A DNA stretch of 64,000 bases from positions 124,001 through 188,000 of the forward strand of contig NZ_BMEC01000005.1 in NCBI RefSeq assembly GCF_014636295.1, read 5' to 3'. The notes under the pieces are model-generated. The model made no database searches. It saw only the letters and a list, made by a program, of their open reading frames with translations, and had not been told where the DNA came from. Source of the stretch: Marivirga lumbricoides (lineage in GTDB: Bacteria > Bacteroidota > Bacteroidia > Cytophagales > Cyclobacteriaceae). Shown piece by piece: positions 45,317-54,158 of the stretch (position 1 is the stretch's first letter; each line of letters starts with the position of its first letter). The translations under genes and the position numbers were made by a program.

Positions 45317-45958
45317 ATGAATAGGGCTATGGTCAGGTTTACTCCTATTTTTTTATTAATAATATTTACAATCAGTACTCAGAGTTTATTTAGCCAGAAC
45401 ATGGGCTTTAAAGGAGGTGTTACAATAAGTACAGTAAATGGGCAGGGAAGTGGAAGTTTTATTCCCGGTTTTCAGGCAGGGTTTTACAAACAATTTGGAT
45501 TTGAGGAGCAACCTTATTTTCAACTTGAGCTGCTTGTAAGCCAGAAAGGATCTCATAATTGGAGCACCGAAAATTTGAGGAATTTAAATTTATTCTATCT
45601 TGATGTTCCCATAATGTTCGGTATTTATATTGGTCAAAAAGTGAATCTAAATCTTGGGTTCCAGCCCAGTTTGTTCCTGGGCGGGAATTTTCGCTCTGAG
45701 GAGTCTGCAAAAAATCTTTGGGGTGAGGTAGCAAGCATGGATTATTCTACTCTTTTTGGCATTGAATATAATCTTAGAGAATCTTTCATTATAGGAGGTA
45801 GGTATAATCACAGTTTTGTTCCACTGCAGTCATATACTAATGATTTTGCGACAAATAAAGATTTACCCCTGTTGATGGTTGCTCAGATTTATTGTAGAAT
45901 AAAAATAGATAATTTAAGTGACCTTAATCCTTTTTCAAACAGAAAGAAAAAGGATTGA
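45317..45958 (+). CDS. Small outer-membrane beta-barrel protein (PorT-like)
   Basis: 213 residues with signal peptide (FTPIFLLIIFTISTQSLFSQ). The mature region begins NMGFKGGVTISTVNGQGSGS and contains FQAGFYKQFGF, FYLDVPIMFGIYIGQKVNLN and FGIEYNLRESFIIGGRYNHS, the pattern of the small outer-membrane barrel (OMP_b-brl_2/PorT) family. It lacks specific residues to call it PorT itself. Function unknown. Confidence 0.78.
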   Translation: MNRAMVRFTPIFLLIIFTISTQSLFSQNMGFKGGVTISTVNGQGSGSFIPGFQAGFYKQFGFEEQPYFQLELLVSQKGSHNWSTENLRNLNLFYLDVPIMFGIYIGQKVNLNLGFQPSLFLGGNFRSEESAKNLWGEVASMDYSTLFGIEYNLRESFIIGGRYNHSFVPLQSYTNDFATNKDLPLLMVAQIYCRIKIDNLSDLNPFSNRKKKD

Positions 45959-45992
45959 GTTTTATCTTAATCATGGGAATTATCTAACTGAT

Positions 45993-46892
45993 TTACTGCT
46001 GATTTGCTTTATCAGGGGAGGTTGATTTTATTAATTCATCATTCTTCCATTCCCCTTGAAGTTTTATATTATTATCTTTGTCGTATAATATTCCGAAACC
46101 ATTCCTTTTATCGTTTTCCCAATTTCCTTTATATTTTTCACCTTTGCTCCAATAATAGGTTCCTTCACCTGATCTCTTATCATTTACATACTCACCTTCA
46201 TACATTTGGCCATCTATCCATTTATAAGTACCCTTTCCATGCTTTAAATTAGATTTCCACTGTCCTACGTAAACGCTTCCGGTTTGGTAATACCCCATAC
46301 CTTTACCATTTGCCATTTCATTTTGGGTTTGCCCGAAGTAAGTGATTTCTGTGCCGCTTAAGCTATAAAAGGAAAATTCTTTTAGCTTAGGGCTGGTCTC
46401 AAATGAATTTTTTATAGTCAGCAATTCTTTTTCAAGTGCTTTTTTATCAGCCTCCTGTGCCGCTACTATAGAATTTGTTGAGTCTTCCAAACCGGTTTTT
46501 AACAGCTGGAGTTCAATATTTTTCATCAATTCAGCTTGCGTAAGTTTTTGTGAATCAAAGCTAATTAAGCTATCAATGGCAAATTTTAACTGTCTGAACT
46601 CTTTAATTCTGGATTTTCTATTAGACCACAATGAATCCTCATCTAAAAAATATGCGAGAGAATTGTAAATTAATCGGGCGGAATCATATTTTCCACTGAT
46701 AAATAATTCATCTGCTAAAGACTTTTTCTTTAGAAATTCCATATCCTTTTTCAAGTTTGAAATAGTCTCAGTCTTTGTAGCTAATTCATTTTTGAATTTG
46801 CTTGTTTTAATAGCTGTATAAGAAATAATTACAAGAAGGATAATTAAGATTACCGCTATACCTAGTGTAAATCGTTTTTTATTAAAATTCAT
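45993..46892 (-). CDS. Membrane-anchored coiled-coil protein with MORN repeats
   Basis: 299 residues: an N-terminal membrane anchor (LGIAVILIILLVIISYTAI), a long coiled coil (about 32-165), then at least four MORN repeats near 185-290 with GKGMGYYQTGSVYVGQWKSN, LKHGKGTYKWIDGQMYEGEY, RSGEGTYYWSKGEKYKGNWE and RNGFGILYD. MORN repeats usually bind membranes or proteins. It lies 7 bases after the DUF2490-like gene and is the last gene of a three-gene unit of unknown role. Confidence 0.8.
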   Translation of the reverse strand: MNFNKKRFTLGIAVILIILLVIISYTAIKTSKFKNELATKTETISNLKKDMEFLKKKSLADELFISGKYDSARLIYNSLAYFLDEDSLWSNRKSRIKEFRQLKFAIDSLISFDSQKLTQAELMKNIELQLLKTGLEDSTNSIVAAQEADKKALEKELLTIKNSFETSPKLKEFSFYSLSGTEITYFGQTQNEMANGKGMGYYQTGSVYVGQWKSNLKHGKGTYKWIDGQMYEGEYVNDKRSGEGTYYWSKGEKYKGNWENDKRNGFGILYDKDNNIKLQGEWKNDELIKSTSPDKANQQ

Positions 46893-46899
46893 AATTTTG

Positions 46900-47712
46900 T
46901 CAATCTGAAAGTTTAATAGCAGGGATTTTTCTTTCTTTTTTCCTGAAGTCGAGAGAGATATATGTACTTACTCTCAAAATGTATCTTCTCCTGTATAAAG
47001 TTGGATCGCTGGTTTTTTGGCCTGTTGTATACATTAATCCCATAGAGGCACTTACTCTTGGACTTACTATGTAGCCGAAGTTTCCGTATAATCTGAAATC
47101 CTCGATAAAGCTACCCACTACAGGCTTACCTGTTTGCAGAATTAACTCCACGCTCGGAGAAAAATATACTGTACCAGGAACTAATTGTGGATTGTTAAGG
47201 GGGATTTTAGCATAGATGCTGTATCTCCATCTATTTCTGAATAGCCATTCCGAATCGGGCCGGTGGTTTGTACTCCATCTATGCTCAATTCTTATTCTGT
47301 GGTAAAGCATAAAGCGAGAAAATGGCATTACAAAAAGATATTGATGCCAAATCCTTGGTTCAATTATTAGTGGCTTCAGCTCTTCATTTCCAGGTTCAGG
47401 TGTAAAATCAAGTCTTAAAACACCTCCTACAGTAATATTGAATTTTGGGGAATGCACATAATTAATCCCATGCCTATTGTATATCTGAGCCATTCGGTCA
47501 ATAAAAGGTCTGTTTTCAGCAGAGCCTATTCTTCGGTAATGCATTTCAGCTGCCCAAAATAATTTATCGGAAATTCTAAACTTGTTGTAAGAACTAAACC
47601 ATAGATTGGTTTCCAAATCATCAAAAGAAGACTCCAATTCCTGCCCGGTTACAAAGTAGCTGGAAAATGACAGCAGAGCTATTAAGGATATTTTTATACA
47701 AGCGTTAATCAT
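46900..47712 (-). CDS. DUF2490-like outer-membrane protein
   Basis: 270 residues with signal peptide (ISLIALLSFSSYFVTGQ). The pattern ETNLWFSSYNKFRISDKLFW, EPRIWHQYLFVMPFSRFMLY-HRIRIEHRW and WLFRNRWRYSIYAKIPL is typical of DUF2490, a predicted barrel. Middle gene of a minus-strand unit; its start overlaps the upstream 667-codon gene by eight bases. The function is unknown. Confidence 0.78.
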   Translation of the reverse strand: MINACIKISLIALLSFSSYFVTGQELESSFDDLETNLWFSSYNKFRISDKLFWAAEMHYRRIGSAENRPFIDRMAQIYNRHGINYVHSPKFNITVGGVLRLDFTPEPGNEELKPLIIEPRIWHQYLFVMPFSRFMLYHRIRIEHRWSTNHRPDSEWLFRNRWRYSIYAKIPLNNPQLVPGTVYFSPSVELILQTGKPVVGSFIEDFRLYGNFGYIVSPRVSASMGLMYTTGQKTSDPTLYRRRYILRVSTYISLDFRKKERKIPAIKLSD

Positions 47713-49675
47713 TTAATTTTAGTCCTGTGGCTAATATTTCATTGGCTTTTTGTGGCTGCTTTACTCTTTTTAGTTGTCTTTCTATACTGTCAGTTCTCTC
47801 ATCCAGAAGAGCCATAATTTTATCAAATAAATTCTGGAAATTTAATGTGCTTCTTTCTATGTTATCACAGTTAATTTCTTTCAGTTCTTCAAAAATGGCT
47901 GGCAATAAAATGTTATTAAATACCCGGAAGATTTCAGGTTTAATTCTTTCCTCCATGTTGGTGAAGGTATAAGGGTTAAAGGTTTGCTTTGTATAGCTTC
48001 CTCGGATGGTAGCTGTTTTTTGCGGACTATGCTGTATCGCTAATATTAACTTTTCTAGTTTTTCAAAACAGTCAATTAATGGGTCAACTGCCTTTTTCTT
48101 TTCATTAGTTTCCAATTCATTATATTCATAAAGAAGTTCTTCTGTGAAATTTAAAAGCTGACTTTGTACATTGAAACCAGCCAAACTTTCATGCTGTATA
48201 TGAATTAATGAATCTATTAAAGAATCAACATGTTCATAGGTTTGATTTAATTTGCTTTCCAACGCGACAAGCCTCTTTTCTTGCTTGTACTCAGAAATGT
48301 ATTCTTGAAATTGCAAATTGATATAATTTACCTCATTAAGAATAGATTCAGTAAGTTCTGCCACATCTTTAAAATTGTGAATTTCCTTATCATACGGCTC
48401 ATTAAAAGTATAGCTAGTGTAAGTGGTATCTTTCCATGACACATTTTGTACAATATTCTCATCAGGAAGTTGCAACCAATTCTGCAAAAGAAGTTCTCTA
48501 TTGAAATACTTCAGCCTGCTCTTATCGTGTAAAGTTAATATACCTTTTATAGGTTGCAGATAATCCTCCTGAATCATTCTTAAAGCGTTTTTTAATAACA
48601 AAACCTCTTCAGAGAATTTATTTGCTTTCGCTATAGTAGGGTTATTTAATATTCTGTTAAGTAAACTATTGGTTTCTTTATATAAGATGGATACTTCTTC
48701 AATATTTTCTATTTCAACTTTTTCTAAAGGCGATGCTTTTATCTTAGCTTTAATATTTATATTAAGGTGAGAAGCCAATCTGGACTGAGAGACTGAACTA
48801 AAGTCATCGAATTTATTAATTACAAGACTTAGTAATTCGTTTAGCTGTTGTGGGTTATATAAATCATGCTGTTTAGGGTTATTAAGGGATGATTGTAAAC
48901 TAATTATTTCCAGATAGTCTTTTGTAATAGATATATCTTCTATTAAAAAGTCATTATTAAATTTAGGCTCTATTTCGAAAGTGATTTCATTATTGCCCTT
49001 CATCATATTAAGCTGTACAAGCCTCATATTATTGAAAACCCATTCTTCAATTAATGAGCTTTTTCCTGATGAATTTTGAGAGTAAAGAGACCATTTTTCT
49101 ATCGGAAAACCTGAATTATTCAAATTTCCCACGGCAAATGTATTTGTTGTTCCAAATTTAATTGTTCCAACAGGCGTATCATCTGAATATGACAGCGTTG
49201 CGAATAGGAGAGTATCCTGAATTTCAGATTTTACAATTTTTTTTTGATACAATTCCCATAAGCCATTTTTCTTTCCTTTTTCAAAGGATCCGTTCAGTTC
49301 AGTTTCCTCACCATTCACTTTAAAAGTGTATCCATACTTATTGTAGTTTCCTTCTTCAGTAAGTTTAAATTCACCTAGTAACATTTTCCATTTCTGATCG
49401 GGAACGTCATGGATATATTGACCTTTCTTCTCTACAAATGAGTAGGTGCTGTCAGCTTTAGTATGTTCCTCATGTAGAGTGAAAGGACCATGAAATATTG
49501 TGTCGCTTTTCTTTAGATAATATTCAAAATAGGTATTGTATGAAACTTTGGAAGTGTTATAAATACTATCGTACTGAAAATTCTTTTGGGCAACAGCAGA
49601 AACACTCCCCATCAAAACAGCTAAAAAGAGAAATACAGCTTTTTTCGGATGGATCATATTTAATTTAGCTGTCAT
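47705..49675 (-). CDS. Large secreted protein with MORN-like N-terminal half and coiled coils
   Basis: About 656 residues from the ATG at 49675; ATGs at 49708 and 49657 are alternatives. A signal peptide (KKAVFLFLAVLMGSVSAVAQ) leads to a region with MORN-variant elements (FHGPFTLHEEHTKADSTYSF; GSFEKGKKNGLWELYQKK). The second half (about 260-650) is mostly long helices and coiled coil. No family recognised. It overlaps the DUF2490-like gene and shares MORN motifs with the third gene, so the three may form one envelope complex (inference). Confidence 0.7.
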   Translation of the reverse strand: MTAKLNMIHPKKAVFLFLAVLMGSVSAVAQKNFQYDSIYNTSKVSYNTYFEYYLKKSDTIFHGPFTLHEEHTKADSTYSFVEKKGQYIHDVPDQKWKMLLGEFKLTEEGNYNKYGYTFKVNGEETELNGSFEKGKKNGLWELYQKKIVKSEIQDTLLFATLSYSDDTPVGTIKFGTTNTFAVGNLNNSGFPIEKWSLYSQNSSGKSSLIEEWVFNNMRLVQLNMMKGNNEITFEIEPKFNNDFLIEDISITKDYLEIISLQSSLNNPKQHDLYNPQQLNELLSLVINKFDDFSSVSQSRLASHLNINIKAKIKASPLEKVEIENIEEVSILYKETNSLLNRILNNPTIAKANKFSEEVLLLKNALRMIQEDYLQPIKGILTLHDKSRLKYFNRELLLQNWLQLPDENIVQNVSWKDTTYTSYTFNEPYDKEIHNFKDVAELTESILNEVNYINLQFQEYISEYKQEKRLVALESKLNQTYEHVDSLIDSLIHIQHESLAGFNVQSQLLNFTEELLYEYNELETNEKKKAVDPLIDCFEKLEKLILAIQHSPQKTATIRGSYTKQTFNPYTFTNMEERIKPEIFRVFNNILLPAIFEELKEINCDNIERSTLNFQNLFDKIMALLDERTDSIERQLKRVKQPQKANEILATGLKLND

Positions 49676-49791
49676 TTTAATCAATATTTTTAAATAATAG
49701 TTGTACAAAACTATAATTTATTGATCAGAAGGAAAAGGAATAGATATTATAGATAAACTATGTTATACCAACCTTATGATAAATGAAAGTT

Positions 49792-50274
49792 TTATCTCAA
49801 TCTATCCATTGAGCGAACCAGTCTTTCATCTTTTCTGATAAATCGTCCGGCCAAAGAATTGAAAACAATGGCAATAGCAGGGAGAAATAGTCCATACTGA
49901 TAACCACCCTGAATATCCTGTAAAATATTACTTTCAGCCTGCGTTGCCCAATAAGCAGATAAACCCAATGCCACTCCAATCACTATTGAATTAACAGCGC
50001 AGAGAATAATTTGCTTCATCCTTTTTTTATATAATCCAATAGTGATGAAAGCTATGCAAACTGAAATAATTCCTAAAATACCGGGGATAGCATAGGGCAT
50101 GAATGTATTTTGAACACCTTCTTCTTCGATAGTCACTTTTTCCATATAAAATGCAGTTTGAGTATAAGAAACTGCGGTATTAATTTCCTGTTTTTGCCAA
50201 ATTGGGGCGAATAAAAAGACCAGCATAGCAATGCCAACGAGCAATAAAAATACAGTTTGAATTCTTTGAATCAT
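49792..50274 (-). CDS. DUF4293 membrane protein
   Basis: 160 residues, four membrane spans (for example TVFLLLVGIAMLVFLFAPIW, AIPGILGIISVCIAFITIGL and GLFLPAIAIVFNSLAGRFIR). The N terminus MIQRIQTVFLLLV and the final IRKDERLVRSMDRLR are the standard marks of DUF4293, a Bacteroidota-specific inner-membrane family of unknown function, often next to transcription-termination gene rho elsewhere. Confidence 0.92.
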   Translation of the reverse strand: MIQRIQTVFLLLVGIAMLVFLFAPIWQKQEINTAVSYTQTAFYMEKVTIEEEGVQNTFMPYAIPGILGIISVCIAFITIGLYKKRMKQIILCAVNSIVIGVALGLSAYWATQAESNILQDIQGGYQYGLFLPAIAIVFNSLAGRFIRKDERLVRSMDRLR

Positions 50275-50415
50275 GGATTAGGAATTTATTTAAGCCACAA
50301 AGATAGAAGAATTTTTTTTGTAGGTAATTGTAAAAACCTTAAATGATTGGGGGTATATCTATAAAATGGATTAGCATTTGCCAATAAATGTGAACTATGT
50401 TAAAATAAATAAACT

Positions 50416-50434
50416 CCTGAAAAATAGTTTCAGG
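50416..50434 (-). terminator. Hairpin downstream of the tiny minus-strand frame
   Basis: Stem CCTGAAA / TTTCAGG with a five-base loop. On the minus strand it is followed by AGTTTATTTATTTTA, which would suit a terminator for a transcript of the small frame at 50477-50605. Confidence 0.4.
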
Positions 50435-50476
50435 GGCTTATCAATAAAAGTATATGCAAGTATTGATTTAACGCTT

Positions 50477-50605
50477 TCACCTTGAAAGTAAAATAACTAA
50501 ACCGTGCGCAAGCACAGCTCCAACTGCCTTTTTTTTGGTAAGAGAAGGCCTGTCATATTTCCACTGAGCAGCCCATCCTTTTTCGGACACTTTGCTTGAA
50601 TGCAT
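50477..50605 (-). CDS. Possible tiny protein of 42 residues
   Basis: Frame starting MHSSKVSEKGWAAQWKYDRP and ending in a hydrophobic stretch (AVGAVLAHGLVILLSR); a GTG at 50623 would add six residues and directly follows an in-frame stop. A hairpin with a T-rich tail lies 43 bases downstream. Composition is protein-like, but there is no homology evidence and it may be a remnant of a longer gene. Low confidence. Confidence 0.25.
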   Translation of the reverse strand: MHSSKVSEKGWAAQWKYDRPSLTKKKAVGAVLAHGLVILLSR

Positions 50606-50908
50606 AACGCCTGATTCTACCACTTAATCCGGAAGCCATTATACAAATGAATAGCTGAACCACAAATGCAAATACCTGGTCACTTTAATACAAGCATCCT
50701 GAGGGTGGTGGATTTCAGGAATCGGTTAGTCCTTCTCAACATGCACTCTGCGTGTTCCTCTCATTGCTGACAGAATAGTAGTTTTTAGTTAAAAATTTTC
50801 AGAGGACAGTCTTTTCATAATGATCACTACAACCTATCCATTCGGTTTCGGTATAAATCGCAAACCTGCTGAAATCAACCCCGTTATTTTTAATTAAACT
50901 TTAACTAC

Positions 50909-51649
50909 ATGATAGTCAATCACACTGCTGAAGGATGGGAGATCATCACCCAGCGTTCCCATGGCCTTTTAGCCGGTCAAATTTGTGCTCAATGGAAGAA
51001 AGAGAACCGACCTCCCCGGTGGTTCGATACTTTAATAGCCACCACAGAACATGATGATGCTCATAATGAATTAGATAAGGAGGACCTCCTGGAAGAAAAT
51101 GGAGGTCCTAAAGATTATAAAATGAAAAGCCACAGGAGGGGGAACTTTGATCCTGAATATTGTGATAATCTATTGAAAATGGCCATTACAAAAGGGCTTT
51201 ATATCACTTTGTTAATTGCAAAGCATATTCACTTTTTGTATGAGGGCGAAAAGGAGGCTCAATCTTACTGTGAAAAGCTGAAGAAAAAGGAAAAAGTATG
51301 GCTGAAGCAGGCTGGTTGTACCCGAAAAGATGTAGATAAAAGTTACCGGTTGCTGGAGCTATGTGATGCATTTTCCCTACTGATATGCGAGCAGAAACTT
51401 CCACCTGAGGGTAGAAGATTAGAAATTAGCAAAGGGCCGGATGGTAAAATGTTTGAGCTTTATCAAAATCCTAATAAGCATATTGTAGTGTATCCATGGC
51501 CGTTTGAAGAAGATAGTTTTATTGTAAATTATGAAGTAAGGCTATTGGATCAGCTTGCTTTTAAGAATAATGCTGAATTCCTGAAAGTTTTTCGTTCAGT
51601 ACCGGTTGAGAATAAAATGATCAGAATTGTTAAAGAAGCCGGAAAGTAA
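50909..51649 (+). CDS. DUF3891 family protein
   Basis: 246 residues, soluble. Starts MIVNHTAEGWEIITQRSHGL (residue H18 conserved), then IATTEHDDAHNEL with an HD-like HDDAH motif near residue 47, and YRLLELCDAFSLLICEQKLP. Matches DUF3891, a cytoplasmic family with metal-dependent HD-like character but no established reaction. The gene stands alone. Confidence 0.88.
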   Translation: MIVNHTAEGWEIITQRSHGLLAGQICAQWKKENRPPRWFDTLIATTEHDDAHNELDKEDLLEENGGPKDYKMKSHRRGNFDPEYCDNLLKMAITKGLYITLLIAKHIHFLYEGEKEAQSYCEKLKKKEKVWLKQAGCTRKDVDKSYRLLELCDAFSLLICEQKLPPEGRRLEISKGPDGKMFELYQNPNKHIVVYPWPFEEDSFIVNYEVRLLDQLAFKNNAEFLKVFRSVPVENKMIRIVKEAGK

Positions 51650-51683
51650 TCCTCCCCGGTCTTCTGTCTTCTCAATCGTTCTA

Positions 51684-52181
51684 TTATCTTTCCCAGAAAG
51701 CAGGTGGTTCTATTCCTAATGATCTTAAATAGACATATCCCTGTCCTCTGTGGTGAATTTCATTGTCTATAAAATATAGAATTGATGATTGAACTGTTCC
51801 CTCATATGCGCCAAATGCTTTAATTGTTTCATGAAAACGATTTGGCTTCAATTGATTCCATAATCGATTAATTTCTTCAGTGCTTTCATCCCAAAGGGAG
51901 AGCATTTTGGCCTTGCTGTTACCATGATCAAAATGTTCCTTCAATTCAGAAGTACTTCCACTTACTATTTCACGGAGTCCGGGTGTAGCAATAGCCAAAA
52001 GTTCCATGGTCATTTCTGCAAAAGTACGCATACCACCAATGGAATAATTGAAGAATTTTTCTTCTGGAAAAGCCTCTATCACTCTTCTTGTAAGTGCTCT
52101 ATGTCCTTGCCAGTGGTTTAGAAGTTCTTCAGGGCTGATGATCTGAGCTGTTCCGGGTTTTTCTGCTGTGTTGGTGTTCAT
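51684..52181 (-). CDS. DinB-family protein (copy 1)
   Basis: 165 residues forming the four-helix DinB fold. Metal-binding histidines are in LLNHWQGHRALTRRVI near residue 25 and in DNEIHHRGQGYVYLRSLG near 142. DinB-like proteins are metal-dependent, often thiol-dependent transferases; the substrate is unknown. It is divergent from a second DinB gene, and its upstream region holds a TGACA-N6-TGTCA palindrome 54 bases before the ATG. Confidence 0.9.
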   Translation of the reverse strand: MNTNTAEKPGTAQIISPEELLNHWQGHRALTRRVIEAFPEEKFFNYSIGGMRTFAEMTMELLAIATPGLREIVSGSTSELKEHFDHGNSKAKMLSLWDESTEEINRLWNQLKPNRFHETIKAFGAYEGTVQSSILYFIDNEIHHRGQGYVYLRSLGIEPPAFWER

Positions 52182-52234
52182 GATTAAAAAAGTTTGTGTG
52201 TTAAAATGTTTTAAACAAAAGTAGAACAGGGTGG

Positions 52235-52250
52235 TGACAGCCTATTGTCA
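52235..52250. promoter_or_regulatory. Operator palindrome TGACA-N6-TGTCA, box 1
   Basis: TGACAGCCTATTGTCA, perfect inverted half-sites, 54 bases upstream of the minus-strand DinB ATG. Same spacing and similar centre as box 2, which argues for one dimeric regulator, probably the WYL protein encoded downstream. Confidence 0.7.
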
Positions 52251-52364
52251 GCAGTAAATCTGGACAGGTAATAAATTAAAATTCTTGTAAATCAGAAATG
52301 AAATAGCTCTCAGTTATCAATCTGGTATGTTAGCTAATTATTTTTCTACTTCGTCTTTTGCTAC

Positions 52365-52380
52365 TGACATAAGGCTGTCA
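52365..52380. promoter_or_regulatory. Operator palindrome TGACA-N6-TGTCA, box 2
   Basis: TGACATAAGGCTGTCA, 43 bases upstream of the plus-strand DinB ATG. Its central hexamer TAAGGC is the reverse complement of GCCTTA, differing at two positions from box 1 (GCCTAT). Expected to overlap the promoter of the DinB-WYL unit. Confidence 0.7.
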
Positions 52381-52422
52381 TTTAAAGGCTGTTTATTTGT
52401 GATAAACTGAAACTCATCAACA

Positions 52423-52965
52423 ATGGAAATAGTAAAAACAGCAGAGAAAAGAGCATTTCAGACATTAGTAGTTGATTTTGCTAATTATAATTATTGGGCA
52501 AATAAGCAATTAGCCGATTGGTTAATCACTAAACCTGAAGAACTGATGGATACAGAAATACCTTCAAGTTTTTCAAGTATCAGAAAAACAATTCTTCATA
52601 TTAAAGAAACACAGCAATTTTGGCTAAGTAATATCCTTCAACGGCAGGAAGAAACGGAAGACCTGGATTTGCTGGAATTGTATGACAGTAAATGTGGAAT
52701 TTGCCAGGTTTTCGATAGCATTATAGATCAATCGGGTGTAATGGCCAGTATAATTGAAAATTATGATGATGCAGCTTTACTAGAGGAAGTGTCAACTGTT
52801 TCTCCATGGTTCGAGTCAATTCAACCACGTTATGAGCTTATTCAACATTGTATGAACCACAGTACCTATCACAGAGGGCAGATTATCACCATTGGCAGAA
52901 ATTTAGGTTTTACTGATGCGCCCATGACAGATTTTAATTTTTATTTGCTTCAAGTAAAAGGATGA
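52423..52965 (+). CDS. DinB-family protein (copy 2)
   Basis: 180 residues. DinB fold with FANYNYWANKQLADWLI near residue 20, a histidine in KTILHIKETQQFWLSNIL near 62, and CMNHSTYHRGQIITIGRNLG near 145, where the two histidines complete the metal site. First gene of a unit with the WYL regulator. Like copy 1 it is probably a metal-dependent thiol transferase or detoxifying enzyme; substrate unknown. Confidence 0.9.
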   Translation: MEIVKTAEKRAFQTLVVDFANYNYWANKQLADWLITKPEELMDTEIPSSFSSIRKTILHIKETQQFWLSNILQRQEETEDLDLLELYDSKCGICQVFDSIIDQSGVMASIIENYDDAALLEEVSTVSPWFESIQPRYELIQHCMNHSTYHRGQIITIGRNLGFTDAPMTDFNFYLLQVKG

Positions 52966-52976
52966 CTAAATTTGGT

Positions 52977-53008
52977 AGAAGCCTTAAGCAGTTACAAGGC
53001 TTCTTTTT
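52977..53008 (+). terminator. Rho-independent terminator between DinB and WYL-regulator genes
   Basis: Perfect 9-bp stem AGAAGCCTT / AAGGCTTCT with ten-base loop, then TTTTT. It begins 12 bases after the DinB stop and would partly separate expression of enzyme and regulator. It also lies inside the longest possible frame of the regulator, arguing against that start. Confidence 0.85.
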
Positions 53009-53027
53009 AAACATTTTAGATTCTGCT

Positions 53028-53996
53028 ATGAGTATCGACACTTTTAAACGCTTTGACAGAATTATTGCTATTTTTATTCACTTGCAATCCAAAAGAGTGG
53101 TTAAAGCACAGGAATTAGCAGATAGATTTGAAGTGAGCCTGAGAACAGTTTACAGAGATATCAGAACCCTGGAATCCTGTGGTGTGCCAATTTGTAGTGA
53201 GGCTGGAGTGGGCTACACATTGATGGATGGCTACCGATTACCACCTGTCATGTTTACCAAAGAGGAAGCGGGAAGCTTTGTGGCTGCGGAAAAATTGATG
53301 GAGAAGTTTACGGACAAGTCGTTGGGAGCTTATTTTGCTTCTGCCATGTTTAAAGTAAAGTCAGTATTAAGAGGAAGTGAGAAAGACTGGATTTCTATGC
53401 TGGAATCTCAGGTGATGATTAATCCGGCTCAACCCCTCTTTAATGAAAAAATCCCCAATGCACTGGAATTGCTTTTTGAAAGTATTGTAGATAAAAAGCA
53501 GGTAGTTCTTCGATACCAGTCCATTCAGGCAGAAAAAAGTTCTGAGAGACTAATTGAACCTGTAGGTATTTTCCATGAAAATAATTTTTGGTATGTATGG
53601 GCCTATTGCCATTTAAGAAAAGATTACCGTCAGTTCCGAACAGATAGAATTCATGCCATTACTAAAACAAAGGAGGCTTTTACACTTGCTCATGGAACCA
53701 TTGACGAACATAGAAAGCAGGAGCAGGAGCAGAGTTGTGAAAGAGTTTTAGTGCGGATTCTTGTGGAGAAAAGGACTGCCAGGCACCTAAAGAATGACAA
53801 GAAGTATTATGGATTTATTTCTGAAAAGGTGGTTGGAGATAATGTAGAGATGACTTTTCTTACTATTGATGCAGAGCACAGCTTTCCCAGATGGTTCCTG
53901 ATGTTTGGGCAATATGCTACTATTCTTGAGCCCGAAAGTTTAAAAGAGCAAGTCAGAAAACTTTTAAAAGAGACTGAATTGAAGCTCAATAGCTAA
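53028..53996 (+). CDS. YafY-type transcriptional regulator with WYL domain
   Basis: 322 residues from the ATG at 53028 (MSIDTFKRFDRIIAIFIHLQ); the frame is open to an ATG at 52962, but the added part is translated terminator. An N-terminal HTH (AQELADRFEVSLRTVYRDIR then TLESCGVPICSEAGVGYTL) is followed by a WYL domain near 150-230 (ERLIEPVGIFHENNFWYVWA; DYRQFRTDRI) and a C-terminal WCX part. Such regulators sense a ligand through WYL and frequently control neighbouring genes, here the two DinB genes through the TGACA-N6-TGTCA boxes. Confidence 0.9.
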   Translation: MSIDTFKRFDRIIAIFIHLQSKRVVKAQELADRFEVSLRTVYRDIRTLESCGVPICSEAGVGYTLMDGYRLPPVMFTKEEAGSFVAAEKLMEKFTDKSLGAYFASAMFKVKSVLRGSEKDWISMLESQVMINPAQPLFNEKIPNALELLFESIVDKKQVVLRYQSIQAEKSSERLIEPVGIFHENNFWYVWAYCHLRKDYRQFRTDRIHAITKTKEAFTLAHGTIDEHRKQEQEQSCERVLVRILVEKRTARHLKNDKKYYGFISEKVVGDNVEMTFLTIDAEHSFPRWFLMFGQYATILEPESLKEQVRKLLKETELKLNS

Positions 53997-54158
53997 AAGA
54001 CTTTGACTGCATCTTTTCCACATGCTTTCCTATTTTGAACTATGCATTTCTTTTCTTATAATTAGAAGAAAATCAGCTTCTTGTGTAACAATTTAACTGT
54101 AAAGACATTTAAATTAGTTATCAGTTTCAACTAAAATTTTATCAAAACTACCAGCACC

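Larger units (their letters stand above)
50275..50908. other. 634-bp region with only a tiny putative gene and a hairpin
   Basis: Apart from a possible 42-codon gene at 50477-50605 (minus) and a hairpin at 50416-50434, no feature is evident. Base composition between 50500 and 50760 is less A+T-rich than typical spacers here, suggesting decayed coding DNA, but no continuous frame resembles a known protein. Confidence 0.5.
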
